64,000 bases of DNA. Origin: Mariniphaga sp. (GTDB taxonomy: Bacteria > Bacteroidota > Bacteroidia > Bacteroidales > Prolixibacteraceae). The notes below the pieces were generated by a model. The model searched no databases and was not told where the DNA came from. It worked only from the letters and a program-made list of their open reading frames with translations. Shown piece by piece: positions 19,523-28,493 of the stretch; position 1 is the first letter of the stretch; each line of letters begins with the position of its first letter. A program made the translations under genes and the position numbers. The stretch is taken from contig JAGXGA010000023.1 in assembly GCA_024636975.1 (NCBI GenBank), forward strand, positions 1 through 64,000, written 5' to 3'.

Positions 19523-20446
19523 ATGAAAAAAACAATTTTAATCACTGCAATAGTTGCATGTATTGCATTATGGGGAAGCAGCCAGATCGTACCATCGGAA
19601 GAGCAAATGAAATTTTACACCCCGGAGTGGAACGGGGAACGTGATGCAACCGGACGTCCTCTTGTGCCCGATGAGTTGCTCGACCGGCTGCAAAACCTTT
19701 CAATCGAAGAGGTATGGGGGGCACTCAGGGGAGAAGGATACCGGAACCAGTATGAAGGCAACTGGGAAATGCTACATCCCGGCCAATCATTTGTGGGCCG
19801 GGCTTTAACAGTGCAATATATGCCCAGCCGACCCGATGTAAATGACAAAATTAAGAGCCTGGGAGAAAAGGAAGGGCGGATTGGCGCATCCAACTCATGG
19901 CCTATTGATATGCTGCAGGAACGTGATGTATATGTGGCTGACGGGTATGGTAAAATAATCGACGGAACACTTATCGGGGATAACCTGGGTAATGCGATTT
20001 ACTCAAAATCAAAAACAGGAGTCATTTTTGATGGCAGCGCCCGCGACAGGGAAGGTCTTTCAAAAATTGAAGGGTTCAATGCTTTCGTGCGGGGATTTGA
20101 TCCCTCCTATATCATGGATATGATGATGGCCGGAATTAATGTACCCATCAGAATTGGAAGGGCCACTGTATGTCCGGGTGATGCAGTTCTTGCCAAACCG
20201 GCTGGTGTGATATTCGTACCCGCGCACCTGGTGGAGAAGGTTGTATTACAGGGAGAATTTGTAGTTTTACGAGATAAATTTGGAATTGAAATGCTACGTA
20301 AAGGCGTTTATACTCCCGGTCAGATTGATACCCGATGGACAGAAGAAATTAAAAATTCATTTCTCAAATGGCTGGATGAAAACCCGGAAGAACTTCCTAT
20401 GTCCAGAAACGATTTGAACGAATATATGGATCAACGAACTTGGTAG
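19523..20446 (+). CDS. Exported RraA-like / HMG-CHA aldolase family protein
   Basis: 307 residues with a cleavable signal peptide (MKKTILITAIVACIALWGSSQ). The body matches the RraA fold: IIDGTLIGDNLGNAIYSKSK, then GVIFDGSARDREG, which holds the Arg-Asp pair used by 4-hydroxy-4-methyl-2-oxoglutarate/4-carboxy-4-hydroxy-2-oxoadipate aldolases for pyruvate and metal binding. VCPGDAVLAKPAGVIFVP is the conserved closing strand pair. E. coli RraA has a non-enzymatic RNase E role, but an exported protein cannot do that, and the retained RD favours enzymatic activity. It is placed directly after an exported dehydratase, so aldol cleavage of the keto-deoxy acid is the inferred role. Confidence 0.8.
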   Translation: MKKTILITAIVACIALWGSSQIVPSEEQMKFYTPEWNGERDATGRPLVPDELLDRLQNLSIEEVWGALRGEGYRNQYEGNWEMLHPGQSFVGRALTVQYMPSRPDVNDKIKSLGEKEGRIGASNSWPIDMLQERDVYVADGYGKIIDGTLIGDNLGNAIYSKSKTGVIFDGSARDREGLSKIEGFNAFVRGFDPSYIMDMMMAGINVPIRIGRATVCPGDAVLAKPAGVIFVPAHLVEKVVLQGEFVVLRDKFGIEMLRKGVYTPGQIDTRWTEEIKNSFLKWLDENPEELPMSRNDLNEYMDQRTW

Positions 20447-20468
20447 ATTTTTTATCTTGAAATTCTAT

Positions 20469-20503
20469 GTGCAGTCTTTTATTATTTCACTAAAAGACTG
20501 CAC
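20469..20503 (+). terminator. Strong hairpin terminator after the RraA-like gene
   Basis: GTGCAGTCTTTTA at 20469-20481 and TAAAAGACTGCAC at 20491-20503 form a perfect 13-bp stem with a 9-base loop, starting 23 bases after the stop codon. The A/T-rich top could terminate in both directions. Confidence 0.8.
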
Positions 20504-20568
20504 AGTTTTGTATATTTTAGTTATTGTAATCATTTCGTTCAGGTTTTTAATCGAATAATACACCCGGC

Positions 20569-20930
20569 TTATTTTTTCAAGGCCAACTCACCCAACTCCC
20601 TTAATTCATCTTCATCCAAAGCTTTATTAAATAAAACCAGACCACCAATTGCCCCTTGAAGAAATTACCCATGCCTCTTTTTAATAAAGCTTCACCTACA
20701 GTAAAATCAAAACCGTTAATTCCCATTCCAAGGGAAAAGTATAAGGGTTTTATACTTTGATTAACCCGTCAGGATAACCATCAAATCCTTATTGATTCCA
20801 TCAGACCACCAGAGTACCTTGTCTGCATCATCAAACCGGCTGCCATGGATTCGTTAAAGGTTGGCAGGATGGAGGGTGGCCTGTCTCTCCGGAGTTACAT
20901 ACCCTTCTTTTATATTTTGGGGATGGGAAT
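20569..20930 (-). pseudogene. LamG-like domain protein, decayed C-terminal remnant (copy 1)
   Basis: Read on the minus strand, this stretch encodes broken pieces of a concanavalin/LamG-type domain: DDADKVLWWSDGINKDLM (about 20835-20780), GMGINGFDFTVGEALLKRG, then GNFFKG, GGLVLFNKALDEDELRELG and a stop at 20569-20571. At least two frame changes and in-frame stops separate the pieces. A second, shorter copy of the same ending lies at 31398-31503. The full-length gene would have been a secreted glycan-binding or hydrolase-associated protein; only decayed sequence remains here. Confidence 0.7.
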
Positions 20931-21143
20931 TCAGTTCATCTCCCTATTTCATGAAAATAGATACAATTGTTTTGATCTGCAACTGGCCCATTATTTCTGT
21001 CTGACATAAACAACTAAAATCAATGGTAAAGCAACTTGAAAAGTAAACACTCCAGGCAAGAATATTCGATAAAAATTTGTGATTGAATTTAAAAAATTTA
21101 CAAAAAAATAACAACTATTAACAAATTATTAATAAATTGAACA

Positions 21144-21187
21144 CATTTTGCAAAATGAACTGCCTATGGAAAATGAACTGCCTATGG
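21144..21187. promoter_or_regulatory. Palindrome plus 18-bp direct repeat upstream of susC
   Basis: CATTTTGCAAAATG at 21144-21157 is a perfect 14-bp palindrome. Overlapping its right half, AAAATGAACTGCCTATGG occurs twice head to tail, at 21152-21169 and 21170-21187, without a mismatch. The pair ends 84 bp before the SusC start codon. A regulator binding site is the plainest reading. The repeat also creates an 18-codon ATG frame (21155-21208) reading MNCLWKMNCLWKIKVSP, which may be incidental. Confidence 0.5.
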
Positions 21188-21271
21188 AAAATTAAAGTAT
21201 CACCGTAAAAATTTCTTCTTTAGTAATTTCTCTAAATCACTAATTATTAATTTTTTTAATTATCAAAATCT

Positions 21272-24200
21272 ATGAACAAAAAAAAACTAAACCCTATTAA
21301 AAGGTATGGTTTATTCCTATGCCTTTTTTTTATTGTTGCCATGTCTGGCGCTTATGCACAGCAGAGAACAGTAACAGGTAAGGTAACCGACGCATCGGGT
21401 CAACCACTGCCCGGCGTTACAGTAGTAACAAAAGGTACAACACAGGGTACAGTAACAGATGTCGATGGCCAGTATACGCTTCCCAATATTGAAGAGGATG
21501 CCACACTGGTTTTTTCATTTGTAGGAATGCTTACAAAAGAAGTTCTGGTGGAAAATCAGACTCAGATAAACATGACCCTTGAACAGGACGTTATAGGACT
21601 GGAGGAAGTTGTAGCCATAGGGTACGGGGTTCAGAAGAAAACAACTGTTACAGGTTCTATCAGCACAATTAAAGGTGAAGAACTTGCAGAAATGCCAGTG
21701 CCCAACATATCACATGCTATGGCAGGTAAACTTGCAGGGGTAAGCATGCGGTCGGAAGATGGTGCTCAACCCGGTATGGACAATCCTGATATACACATTC
21801 GGGGTATCGTAACCACTGGAAACAACAGTCCTTTGGTTGTAGTTGACGGTGTAAAACGTAATAATATCAGCCAGATTGATCCTAATTCAATTGAAAGTGT
21901 TACAATATTAAAGGATGCTGCCGCTGTTGCACCTTATGGTATAGGAGGTGCAAATGGTGTAATCCTAATTACAACGAAAAAAGGTCAAACCGGAAGACCT
22001 GTAGTCCGGCTGAGTACATCATATGGATTTCAAAATCCTACATTTGTACCTGATATGCTGAATGCCCGCGATTATATGTCACTCCAGAATGAAGGTTATT
22101 ACAATCAAACTCCTGAGGGTACAACGCCCCCAAATAATCCTGAACTGATTGCCGATTACAACCGGTTGCATCAAGAGGATCCCTGGAGGTATCCTGATTC
22201 CAAATTTATTGATGTGTGGAATGAAAATGCTCCGGTTCAAAAACACAACCTTGAACTCAGTGGTGGATCTGAACGGTTGAATTACCATGCAGGGTTAGGT
22301 TATTATGACCAAAAGGGACTTTTTGATCCGGTTGGCTATAAACGCTACAACTACAACACAAGTCTGGAGTTGAAAGCCACTAATACAACAACAATAGGGA
22401 TTTCTTTATATGGCTCGCTGGAAAACACAAAAGATCTTGATCCTGGTGAAAATGCTACAGGACACCTGTTCAGAGCCTTCTATAAGTTCATACCCACTCA
22501 AACCTTAATTTATCCTGAAGGAGACAAATGGGGTGAGTCATCTGCAAGTTCACCGGTTGCAGCATTACGCTCGGATGGTTATGAAAGGTGGAACAAAAAT
22601 ACGCTATTAGCATCGTTATTTATAGAACAACAACTTACAACAGGCCTTAGTTTTAAAGGAGTATTCAGTTACGACCCGACTTCTGAAAACCAAAAGCAAT
22701 GGCACCTTCCTTTTGTTTACCATGTTATTGATCTTGATGCCCAACCTTATACCTATACCGAAGCTATAACAGCTCAGGAAGGAAATGCTCCAACTTACAC
22801 ATATTTAAGGCAACAAAACAGGGAGTGGAGAAATTATACGGGTCAGGCTTATTTAAATTATGCCCGTACATTTGGGAACCACAGTTTGACAGGATTATTG
22901 GTGGCTGAAGCCAGGAGGAATACTTTTGCCACCTTTTGGGCCCGAAGAAATAATTTTGCCCTTCAAATTGATGAACTGGACTTTGGTAGTTCTGATAAAC
23001 TGAACTATGATAACGGAGGTTCATCAAGCGAAGGAAGTGAGATTGGCTTTGTTTACCGGTTCGGATACGGTTTTAAAGAAAAATATTTGATCGAAGCATC
23101 GGGTCGATACGACGGACACTACTATTTTGCACCCGGTGCACGATGGGGGTATTTTCCTGCATTCTCTGCAGCGTGGAGAATCTCAGAAGAAGGTTTCATG
23201 CAGAACTCCAAAAACATTGACAACTTAAAACTACGTGCTTCCTGGGGTCAATCGGGTATGTTGGCAGGAGATCCGTTCCAGTATATGGCCGGGTACCAGT
23301 TAAGAGGAAATGCATACATTTTTGGAAATTCAGGTATGGTTCAGGGCTCGAGGGTTGCATTGGAACCCAATCCAAATATTACCTGGGAGGTATCAACCAA
23401 AACCGATATCGGATTAGATATAAATATGTGGGGTGGGTTACTGGGAGTTGAATTCGATTATTTTCATGAAAATCGTACCGGAATGCTTTTAGCTCCACAA
23501 GTCACACTGCCTGCCGAATATGGATTGGCACTTTCTCAGGAAAATGCAGGTGAAATGAAAAATGACGGATTTGAAATTACACTTTCTTCGCGCAAACAAT
23601 TTAATAACGGATTGGAATTCGGAATTTCGGGTAATTTCAGTTATGCCAAAAACCGAATGATAGAAGTGTTCGAAACGGATGCACAACGCGATAATCCAAA
23701 CCGTACATTAACAGGAAGACCTTTCGGAACTCCTTTTGGGTATAAAGCCCTTGGGTTGTTTTCCACAGCAGATGATAAAAACGGAGACGGGATAATTGAT
23801 GCTGAAGATGGCTACAATGTAGTTCAATTCGGAGAATTACACCCGGGAGATATCCAATACGCCGATTTGAGTGGGCCTGATGGTGAACCCGACGGCAGAA
23901 TTGATTCTCATGACCAGCATTCTATTGGTTATCCGGTATATCCGTTAATGACCTTTGGTGTGACTCCGGATTTACGCTGGAAAGGTTTCGATGTATCATT
24001 GTTCTTCCAGGGATCGGCTATGTCGAGCATAAATATTCGTCAGTTTATGACAGTTCCTTTTGAAAATAATGGAAGTAACACCGCCTATGAATATTTCGAC
24101 AACCGCTGGACTCCCGCTACCCAGGGAGCGAGATACCCCAGAGCAACTCCCGCCCCTTACGCAAACAACGTTCAGAATTCCGATTGGTGGACAGTAAATT

Positions 24201-24421
24201 CAAGCTATATAAGATTAAAAACAATGGTGGTTGGATTCACTATACCTAAAAGATTAATGGACAGTATTGGTATAAATGGAATTCGGGTTTATTATACCGG
24301 CCAAAATCTGATGACTTTTAGTAAAATTACACACATTGATCCGGAAATGGGTTGGGATCAGCGTGAAAATTCCTATCCGGTACAGAAGATTCATACATTT
24401 GGACTTGATATAACCTTTTAA
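21272..24421 (+). CDS. SusC/RagA-type TonB-dependent receptor (no STN domain)
   Basis: Outer-membrane oligosaccharide importer of 1049 residues. A signal peptide ends GAYAQ near residue 30, followed by a carboxypeptidase-D-like domain (VTGKVTDASGQPLPGVTVV to about residue 110), the TonB box region EEVVAIGYG, a plug domain (about 120-235, ending GVILITTKKG) and a long beta-barrel ending HTFGLDITF with C-terminal Phe. Unlike the second SusC of this window it has no STN signalling domain, so it should not itself drive an anti-sigma switch. It pairs with SusD after 18 bp and works with TonB to bring oligosaccharides into the periplasm, where the downstream oxidoreductases act. Confidence 0.95.
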   Translation: MNKKKLNPIKRYGLFLCLFFIVAMSGAYAQQRTVTGKVTDASGQPLPGVTVVTKGTTQGTVTDVDGQYTLPNIEEDATLVFSFVGMLTKEVLVENQTQINMTLEQDVIGLEEVVAIGYGVQKKTTVTGSISTIKGEELAEMPVPNISHAMAGKLAGVSMRSEDGAQPGMDNPDIHIRGIVTTGNNSPLVVVDGVKRNNISQIDPNSIESVTILKDAAAVAPYGIGGANGVILITTKKGQTGRPVVRLSTSYGFQNPTFVPDMLNARDYMSLQNEGYYNQTPEGTTPPNNPELIADYNRLHQEDPWRYPDSKFIDVWNENAPVQKHNLELSGGSERLNYHAGLGYYDQKGLFDPVGYKRYNYNTSLELKATNTTTIGISLYGSLENTKDLDPGENATGHLFRAFYKFIPTQTLIYPEGDKWGESSASSPVAALRSDGYERWNKNTLLASLFIEQQLTTGLSFKGVFSYDPTSENQKQWHLPFVYHVIDLDAQPYTYTEAITAQEGNAPTYTYLRQQNREWRNYTGQAYLNYARTFGNHSLTGLLVAEARRNTFATFWARRNNFALQIDELDFGSSDKLNYDNGGSSSEGSEIGFVYRFGYGFKEKYLIEASGRYDGHYYFAPGARWGYFPAFSAAWRISEEGFMQNSKNIDNLKLRASWGQSGMLAGDPFQYMAGYQLRGNAYIFGNSGMVQGSRVALEPNPNITWEVSTKTDIGLDINMWGGLLGVEFDYFHENRTGMLLAPQVTLPAEYGLALSQENAGEMKNDGFEITLSSRKQFNNGLEFGISGNFSYAKNRMIEVFETDAQRDNPNRTLTGRPFGTPFGYKALGLFSTADDKNGDGIIDAEDGYNVVQFGELHPGDIQYADLSGPDGEPDGRIDSHDQHSIGYPVYPLMTFGVTPDLRWKGFDVSLFFQGSAMSSINIRQFMTVPFENNGSNTAYEYFDNRWTPATQGARYPRATPAPYANNVQNSDWWTVNSSYIRLKTMVVGFTIPKRLMDSIGINGIRVYYTGQNLMTFSKITHIDPEMGWDQRENSYPVQKIHTFGLDITF

Positions 24422-24439
24422 TTGTAAAACAGGAACACT

Positions 24440-26254
24440 ATGAAAATTTTAAGTTTAAAATACATAATATTTGGAATTTGTGCTGTTACACTTTTCACCA
24501 CAAATTCATGCGATCAGGAAGAATTTCTTGAAAATGAAAACAAGTCGAATCTGACTGACCAGACGCAATGGGCTTCAGAGGGAAATGCTGACATTTTCTT
24601 AAACGATGTTTACAGCGAATTGGTAAAAGTATATAACCTTGCTGAACAACTGGATTATTACACGGATGATTATAACATCAGTCACTACTATACTGCTTCG
24701 AACTGGCGTCGGGGAATTGCCCAGACTCCATCGTCCAGTACAGATGGCGTTTGGGGGGGCACACATGGTCCTTCAAATGGTATGCACTGGAATCGTTTTT
24801 TTACGATTATCAGGAAATGCAATACATTCATTCAAAAAATTGAAGAAAATAAAGAAAACTTTTCAGATGAATATTACAACCAACGAATGGATGAAGCCAA
24901 GTTTCTAAGGGCATTCTTTTATTCTGAATTTTTTATGCATAATGGTGGCCTTCCCATTATTGAAATCCCGCTCGACAGGAACACCATGGCAGAAGATGAA
25001 TTGTATTATCCCCGCGGCACTTTTGAAGAAACATTTAATTTCATTACAAGCGAATTGGATAAAATTGTAAATAACAATTATCTTCAGGTGAAATACAATG
25101 GAGGAGATCCAAATGCCGGACGCGCAACTTTAGGCGCTGCACTTGCCCTGAAAGGATGGATCGAATTGTTTGCTGCAAGCCCTTTATTCAATAGTGGTAC
25201 TCCTTATCTGGATGACCCGGGAAATTATATTCATTTTGCAGCAGCCGATGCCAATCGTTGGGCAAAAGCAGCAGCTACAAACAAAAAGTTTATCGATGAA
25301 ATGGGAAATGGGGCCCCTTATGAACTTTTTGACGATCCGGCAAATTTGTTCAGGGCAGCAAATGAATACAATTCAGAAATTATATGGGACAGGCAGTTTC
25401 TTGATGTTCCGGGAATGGGAAGCAGTTACGAAAGACGTGGAGGGCCTACTTATGTGCTGGATCAATATATGACCTGGGGAAATTACAACCCAACGCAGGA
25501 GATTGTGGATCAATTTGCTATGGCAAATGGGAAGCTGATTACCGACCCTGAATCAGGATATGATCCTCAAGATCCCTATACAGGCAGAGAGCAACGCTTC
25601 TATGATGCCATCGTTTATGATGGAGCACCTTATAAACTGGATTGGATGCCCCGGACAGACACAATTTATACCCGCATTGACGAAACCTATGCGAATCCGG
25701 ATAAAACCAACCAGATTGACCTGGCTGGCAAAACCGATGTGGGAGATTCAGGTTATTATCAAAAAAAGAAACTGAATCCTGACAAAGCACCTGCTAACGA
25801 TGCAAGTGGACAGAATTACATTCATTACCGCTATGCAGAAGTGCTGTTAAATTTTGCCGAAGCACAAAATGAAGCCACAGGACCTACCCCCGAAGTGTAT
25901 GATGCTGTTAACAAGGTCCGCGAACGCGGGGATATCCCTGCACTTGAATCAGGTCTGTCGAAAGATGAAATGCGTGAGGCAATCTGGAGAGAACGTCGTG
26001 TGGAACTGGCTTTCGAAAATAAAAGACTTTTCGATATCAAACGTTGGAAAATTGCCGAAGTGGTCATGAATGAGGTACGCCATAATATGGTAATCCGCAA
26101 TACTGTTCCTTCTGATAATTCGGGCGAATGGGTATATAGCATTGAACCGGAGGTAAAATGGTCTCCTAAATTTGAGTTAAAGCAATACATGAATCCCATT
26201 CCTCAGGATGCCATTGACCAGAATCCAAAGGTCGTGCAAAATCCTGGATATTAA
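24440..26254 (+). CDS. SusD/RagB-type surface glycan-binding lipoprotein
   Basis: 604 residues. A signal peptide ends at the lipobox-like TTNSC (Cys about residue 24), so the protein is lipid-anchored and forms the lid of the upstream SusC. The N-terminal SusD-like_3 region and TPR helices are visible (MDEAKFLRAFFYSEFFMHNGG is the typical helix, residues about 151-171). The C-terminal RagB/SusD part contains YIHYRYAEVLLNFAEAQNEA and ERRVELAFENKRLFDIKRW. It ends in VVQNPGY, the customary SusD ending. The 18-bp spacing with SusC and the strong hairpin 16 bp after the stop codon define a susCD transcript. Confidence 0.95.
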   Translation: MKILSLKYIIFGICAVTLFTTNSCDQEEFLENENKSNLTDQTQWASEGNADIFLNDVYSELVKVYNLAEQLDYYTDDYNISHYYTASNWRRGIAQTPSSSTDGVWGGTHGPSNGMHWNRFFTIIRKCNTFIQKIEENKENFSDEYYNQRMDEAKFLRAFFYSEFFMHNGGLPIIEIPLDRNTMAEDELYYPRGTFEETFNFITSELDKIVNNNYLQVKYNGGDPNAGRATLGAALALKGWIELFAASPLFNSGTPYLDDPGNYIHFAAADANRWAKAAATNKKFIDEMGNGAPYELFDDPANLFRAANEYNSEIIWDRQFLDVPGMGSSYERRGGPTYVLDQYMTWGNYNPTQEIVDQFAMANGKLITDPESGYDPQDPYTGREQRFYDAIVYDGAPYKLDWMPRTDTIYTRIDETYANPDKTNQIDLAGKTDVGDSGYYQKKKLNPDKAPANDASGQNYIHYRYAEVLLNFAEAQNEATGPTPEVYDAVNKVRERGDIPALESGLSKDEMREAIWRERRVELAFENKRLFDIKRWKIAEVVMNEVRHNMVIRNTVPSDNSGEWVYSIEPEVKWSPKFELKQYMNPIPQDAIDQNPKVVQNPGY

Positions 26255-26270
26255 TATTAATGTAATATTT

Positions 26271-26308
26271 AGTTCACCTCAAAAGATTCTGATTTTTTGA
26301 GGTGAACT
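26271..26308 (+). terminator. Strong hairpin between susD and the oxidoreductase genes
   Basis: AGTTCACCTCAAAA at 26271-26284 pairs perfectly with TTTTGAGGTGAACT at 26295-26308 (14 bp, 10-base loop). It lies 16 bp after susD and 23 bp before the next start codon. It probably reduces read-through, keeping susCD expression higher than that of the enzymes. Confidence 0.75.
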
Positions 26309-26331
26309 CCCATAAATCAAAATCAACTAAA

Positions 26332-27636
26332 ATGAAAAGTTTTTCAAGACGCAGATTCATCCAAAGCACTATGATTGGAGCTGCCGGAGTTACAGCATTT
26401 CCATTGTTCCAAAGCTTTACTGCCGGTGCCAACAATACTATCCGGATTGGTTTTATCGGCCTGGGTCAACAAGCCATTAATCTTTTGAATGGTTTTAGCC
26501 GGATACCGGGCGTACAAATTGTGGCCGGAGCTGATGTTTATGGGATAAAAAGGCAACGCTTTGAACTCCGCTTAAAAGAGTTTTATAAATCCAGAAATGA
26601 GTTGGTTGATGTAAAAACCTATAAAGATTACAGGGAAATAATCGACAGAAAAGACATAGATGCTGTAGTGATTGCAACGCCCGACCACTGGCATGCTTTA
26701 ATGGCTATAGATGCCTGTAATGCTGGAAAAGATGTTTACCAGGAAAAACCCATAACTTTTACAATAAAAGAAAGTTTGAAAGTAGCTGAAGCAGTCAGAA
26801 GAAACAATATAATTTTTGCTACGGGCAGCCAGCAGCGTTCTGACAGTAATTACCAGCACGCCGTAAATATGGTTCATAAACAAGCCAATGGCTTTGGAGA
26901 ACTAAAAAAAGTAAGTGCATATGTTGGTCCGGGACCGGATCCTTATAATTTACCAAAAGAAGAAATCCCTGCTGACCTGGACTGGACAAAATGGCTGGGC
27001 CCGCTTTCTTTCGTACATTACAATTCAAAACTTAATCCACCAATTACCATCGATCCTCCTACCCGGGAAACCTTTTGGGCAAGATGGCGCTATTATAAAG
27101 AAACAGGGGGTGGATTTACATGTGATTGGGGAGCACACAACTTTGATATTGGGCAATGGGGATTAAAAAAAGATTACTCCGGTCCTGTTAAGGTGATACC
27201 ACCAGGATACCAGGGAACTGAACATCTGACTTTCGTATATGACAATGGCCTGGAAATGGTTAATGAACCTTATGATGATAAGAAAACATTAGGTATTAAA
27301 TTCTGGGGTAGTGATGGATGGATTGAAGTTTCAAGAGGAAGTTATGCTGCTTCCAATGATTTACTCCTCCCGCCAAAAGATGAAAATGCTGATGAAGGGT
27401 TATATGAAAGAAGTTCGCTTCACCTGGAAGATTTTATCAATTCAGTAAAGTCACGCAGAGACCCGATCGTCCCTGTTGAAATAGGACAGAGAACTGCAAC
27501 CTGTTGTATTTTGGGTAATATTGCTCTGGAACTAAAAAGACCTGTAAGGTGGTCACCTGAGGAGCAATATTTCATTAATGACCCGGAAGCTGAGAAATAC
27601 TTTCACAGGGATTATGAAAATGGGTATAAATTGTAA
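26332..27636 (+). CDS. Tat-exported Gfo/Idh/MocA oxidoreductase (1)
   Basis: The start chosen is ATG 26332, which puts the twin-arginine motif FSRRRFIQS at residues 3-11; an upstream ATG at 26302 would overlap the terminator stem. After the Tat signal (GAAGVTAFPLFQSFTAG) comes an NAD(P)-binding Rossmann domain with GFIGLGQQA, VVIATPDHWHA and the family signature DVYQEKPITF. The C-terminal alpha/beta domain has CDWGAHNFDIGQWGL, holding the Asp and His typical of the active site. The family oxidises or reduces sugar hydroxyls, often at C3, using tightly held NAD(P), and Tat export allows the folded, cofactor-loaded enzyme to work outside the cytoplasm. It is followed after 11 bp by the ThuA-like gene. 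Confidence 0.85.
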   Translation: MKSFSRRRFIQSTMIGAAGVTAFPLFQSFTAGANNTIRIGFIGLGQQAINLLNGFSRIPGVQIVAGADVYGIKRQRFELRLKEFYKSRNELVDVKTYKDYREIIDRKDIDAVVIATPDHWHALMAIDACNAGKDVYQEKPITFTIKESLKVAEAVRRNNIIFATGSQQRSDSNYQHAVNMVHKQANGFGELKKVSAYVGPGPDPYNLPKEEIPADLDWTKWLGPLSFVHYNSKLNPPITIDPPTRETFWARWRYYKETGGGFTCDWGAHNFDIGQWGLKKDYSGPVKVIPPGYQGTEHLTFVYDNGLEMVNEPYDDKKTLGIKFWGSDGWIEVSRGSYAASNDLLLPPKDENADEGLYERSSLHLEDFINSVKSRRDPIVPVEIGQRTATCCILGNIALELKRPVRWSPEEQYFINDPEAEKYFHRDYENGYKL

Positions 27637-27647
27637 AATTGAGTGTC

Positions 27648-28460
27648 ATGAGTAATTATTCAAGACGAAAATTTGTCCAAACAACACTTGCAGCCGGTGC
27701 AGGTTCTGTTTTTATTACTGAAAATCTGGTAGCCCAGGCAGACAAAAATGCTCCGGAACCATCATTAAAAGGAAAAAAAGCATTATATGTTTGGGGGGGC
27801 TGGAAAGGACACGAACCACAACAGTCGGTTGATGTTTTTGTTCCATGGATGAAATCAGAGGGTGCCGAAGTAATTGTTTCCGATTCGCTTGATTCATATC
27901 TGGATGAATCATTAATGGAATCACTTGATCTTGTTGTTCATATGTGGACAATGGGCAAAATAACCAAAGGACAAGAGGCCGGACTATTGAAAGCAATAAA
28001 AGGTGGAGTTGGCCTGGCTGGCTGGCACGGAGGCTTAGGTGATTCCTTCAGAGATAACGTGGAATATCAGTTTATGGTGGGCGGACAATGGGTTGCTCAT
28101 CCCGGAGGGGTCATTGACCACAAAGTAAAAATAACAAATCGTAAAGATCCCATAACAAAGGGCTTAAAAGATTTTGCCATGCATTCCGAGCAATACTACA
28201 TGCATGTTGATCCGAATGTTAAAGTTCTTGTTACCACAACTTTCACCGGCGAACATGCGCCCTGGATTGATGAATGCGTAATACCCGTCACCTGGAAAAA
28301 ATATTACGGAGAAGGCAGGGTATTTTATTCATCCCTGGGACACGTCATGGCCGATTTTGAGGTTCCCGAAGCGCTCGAAATCCAAAAACGTGGAATTAGG
28401 TGGGCAGCCGAAAGCAATTATCATCCAAAAGAAAAATGGAAAGAGCCTAAATATATTTAA
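27648..28460 (+). CDS. Tat-motif ThuA-like protein
   Basis: 270 residues from ATG 27648 (an in-frame TTG nine bases upstream is less likely). The N-terminus YSRRKFVQTTLAAGAGSVF is a Tat-type signal. The rest matches the ThuA/trehalose-utilisation fold, related to class I glutamine amidotransferases: KGKKALYVWGGWKGHEP at the first strand, GGVGLAGWHGGLGDSFRDN near residues 121-139, and VTWKKYYGEGRVFYSSLGH near the end. ThuA with the oxidoreductase ThuB acts on 3-keto-disaccharides in rhizobia, and ThuA-like proteins commonly accompany Gfo/Idh/MocA enzymes. Here it sits between two such oxidoreductases, with gaps of 11 and 33 bp. Its exact reaction is not known. Confidence 0.8.
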   Translation: MSNYSRRKFVQTTLAAGAGSVFITENLVAQADKNAPEPSLKGKKALYVWGGWKGHEPQQSVDVFVPWMKSEGAEVIVSDSLDSYLDESLMESLDLVVHMWTMGKITKGQEAGLLKAIKGGVGLAGWHGGLGDSFRDNVEYQFMVGGQWVAHPGGVIDHKVKITNRKDPITKGLKDFAMHSEQYYMHVDPNVKVLVTTTFTGEHAPWIDECVIPVTWKKYYGEGRVFYSSLGHVMADFEVPEALEIQKRGIRWAAESNYHPKEKWKEPKYI

Positions 28461-28493
28461 TTGAAATAAATAATTCGTTTTTTAATCATAGTT

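Noticed and set aside
21155-21208. 18-codon frame as an independent gene
   Set aside because: It is explained by the tandem 18-bp repeat, which keeps frame by length; mentioned only as a possible leader.
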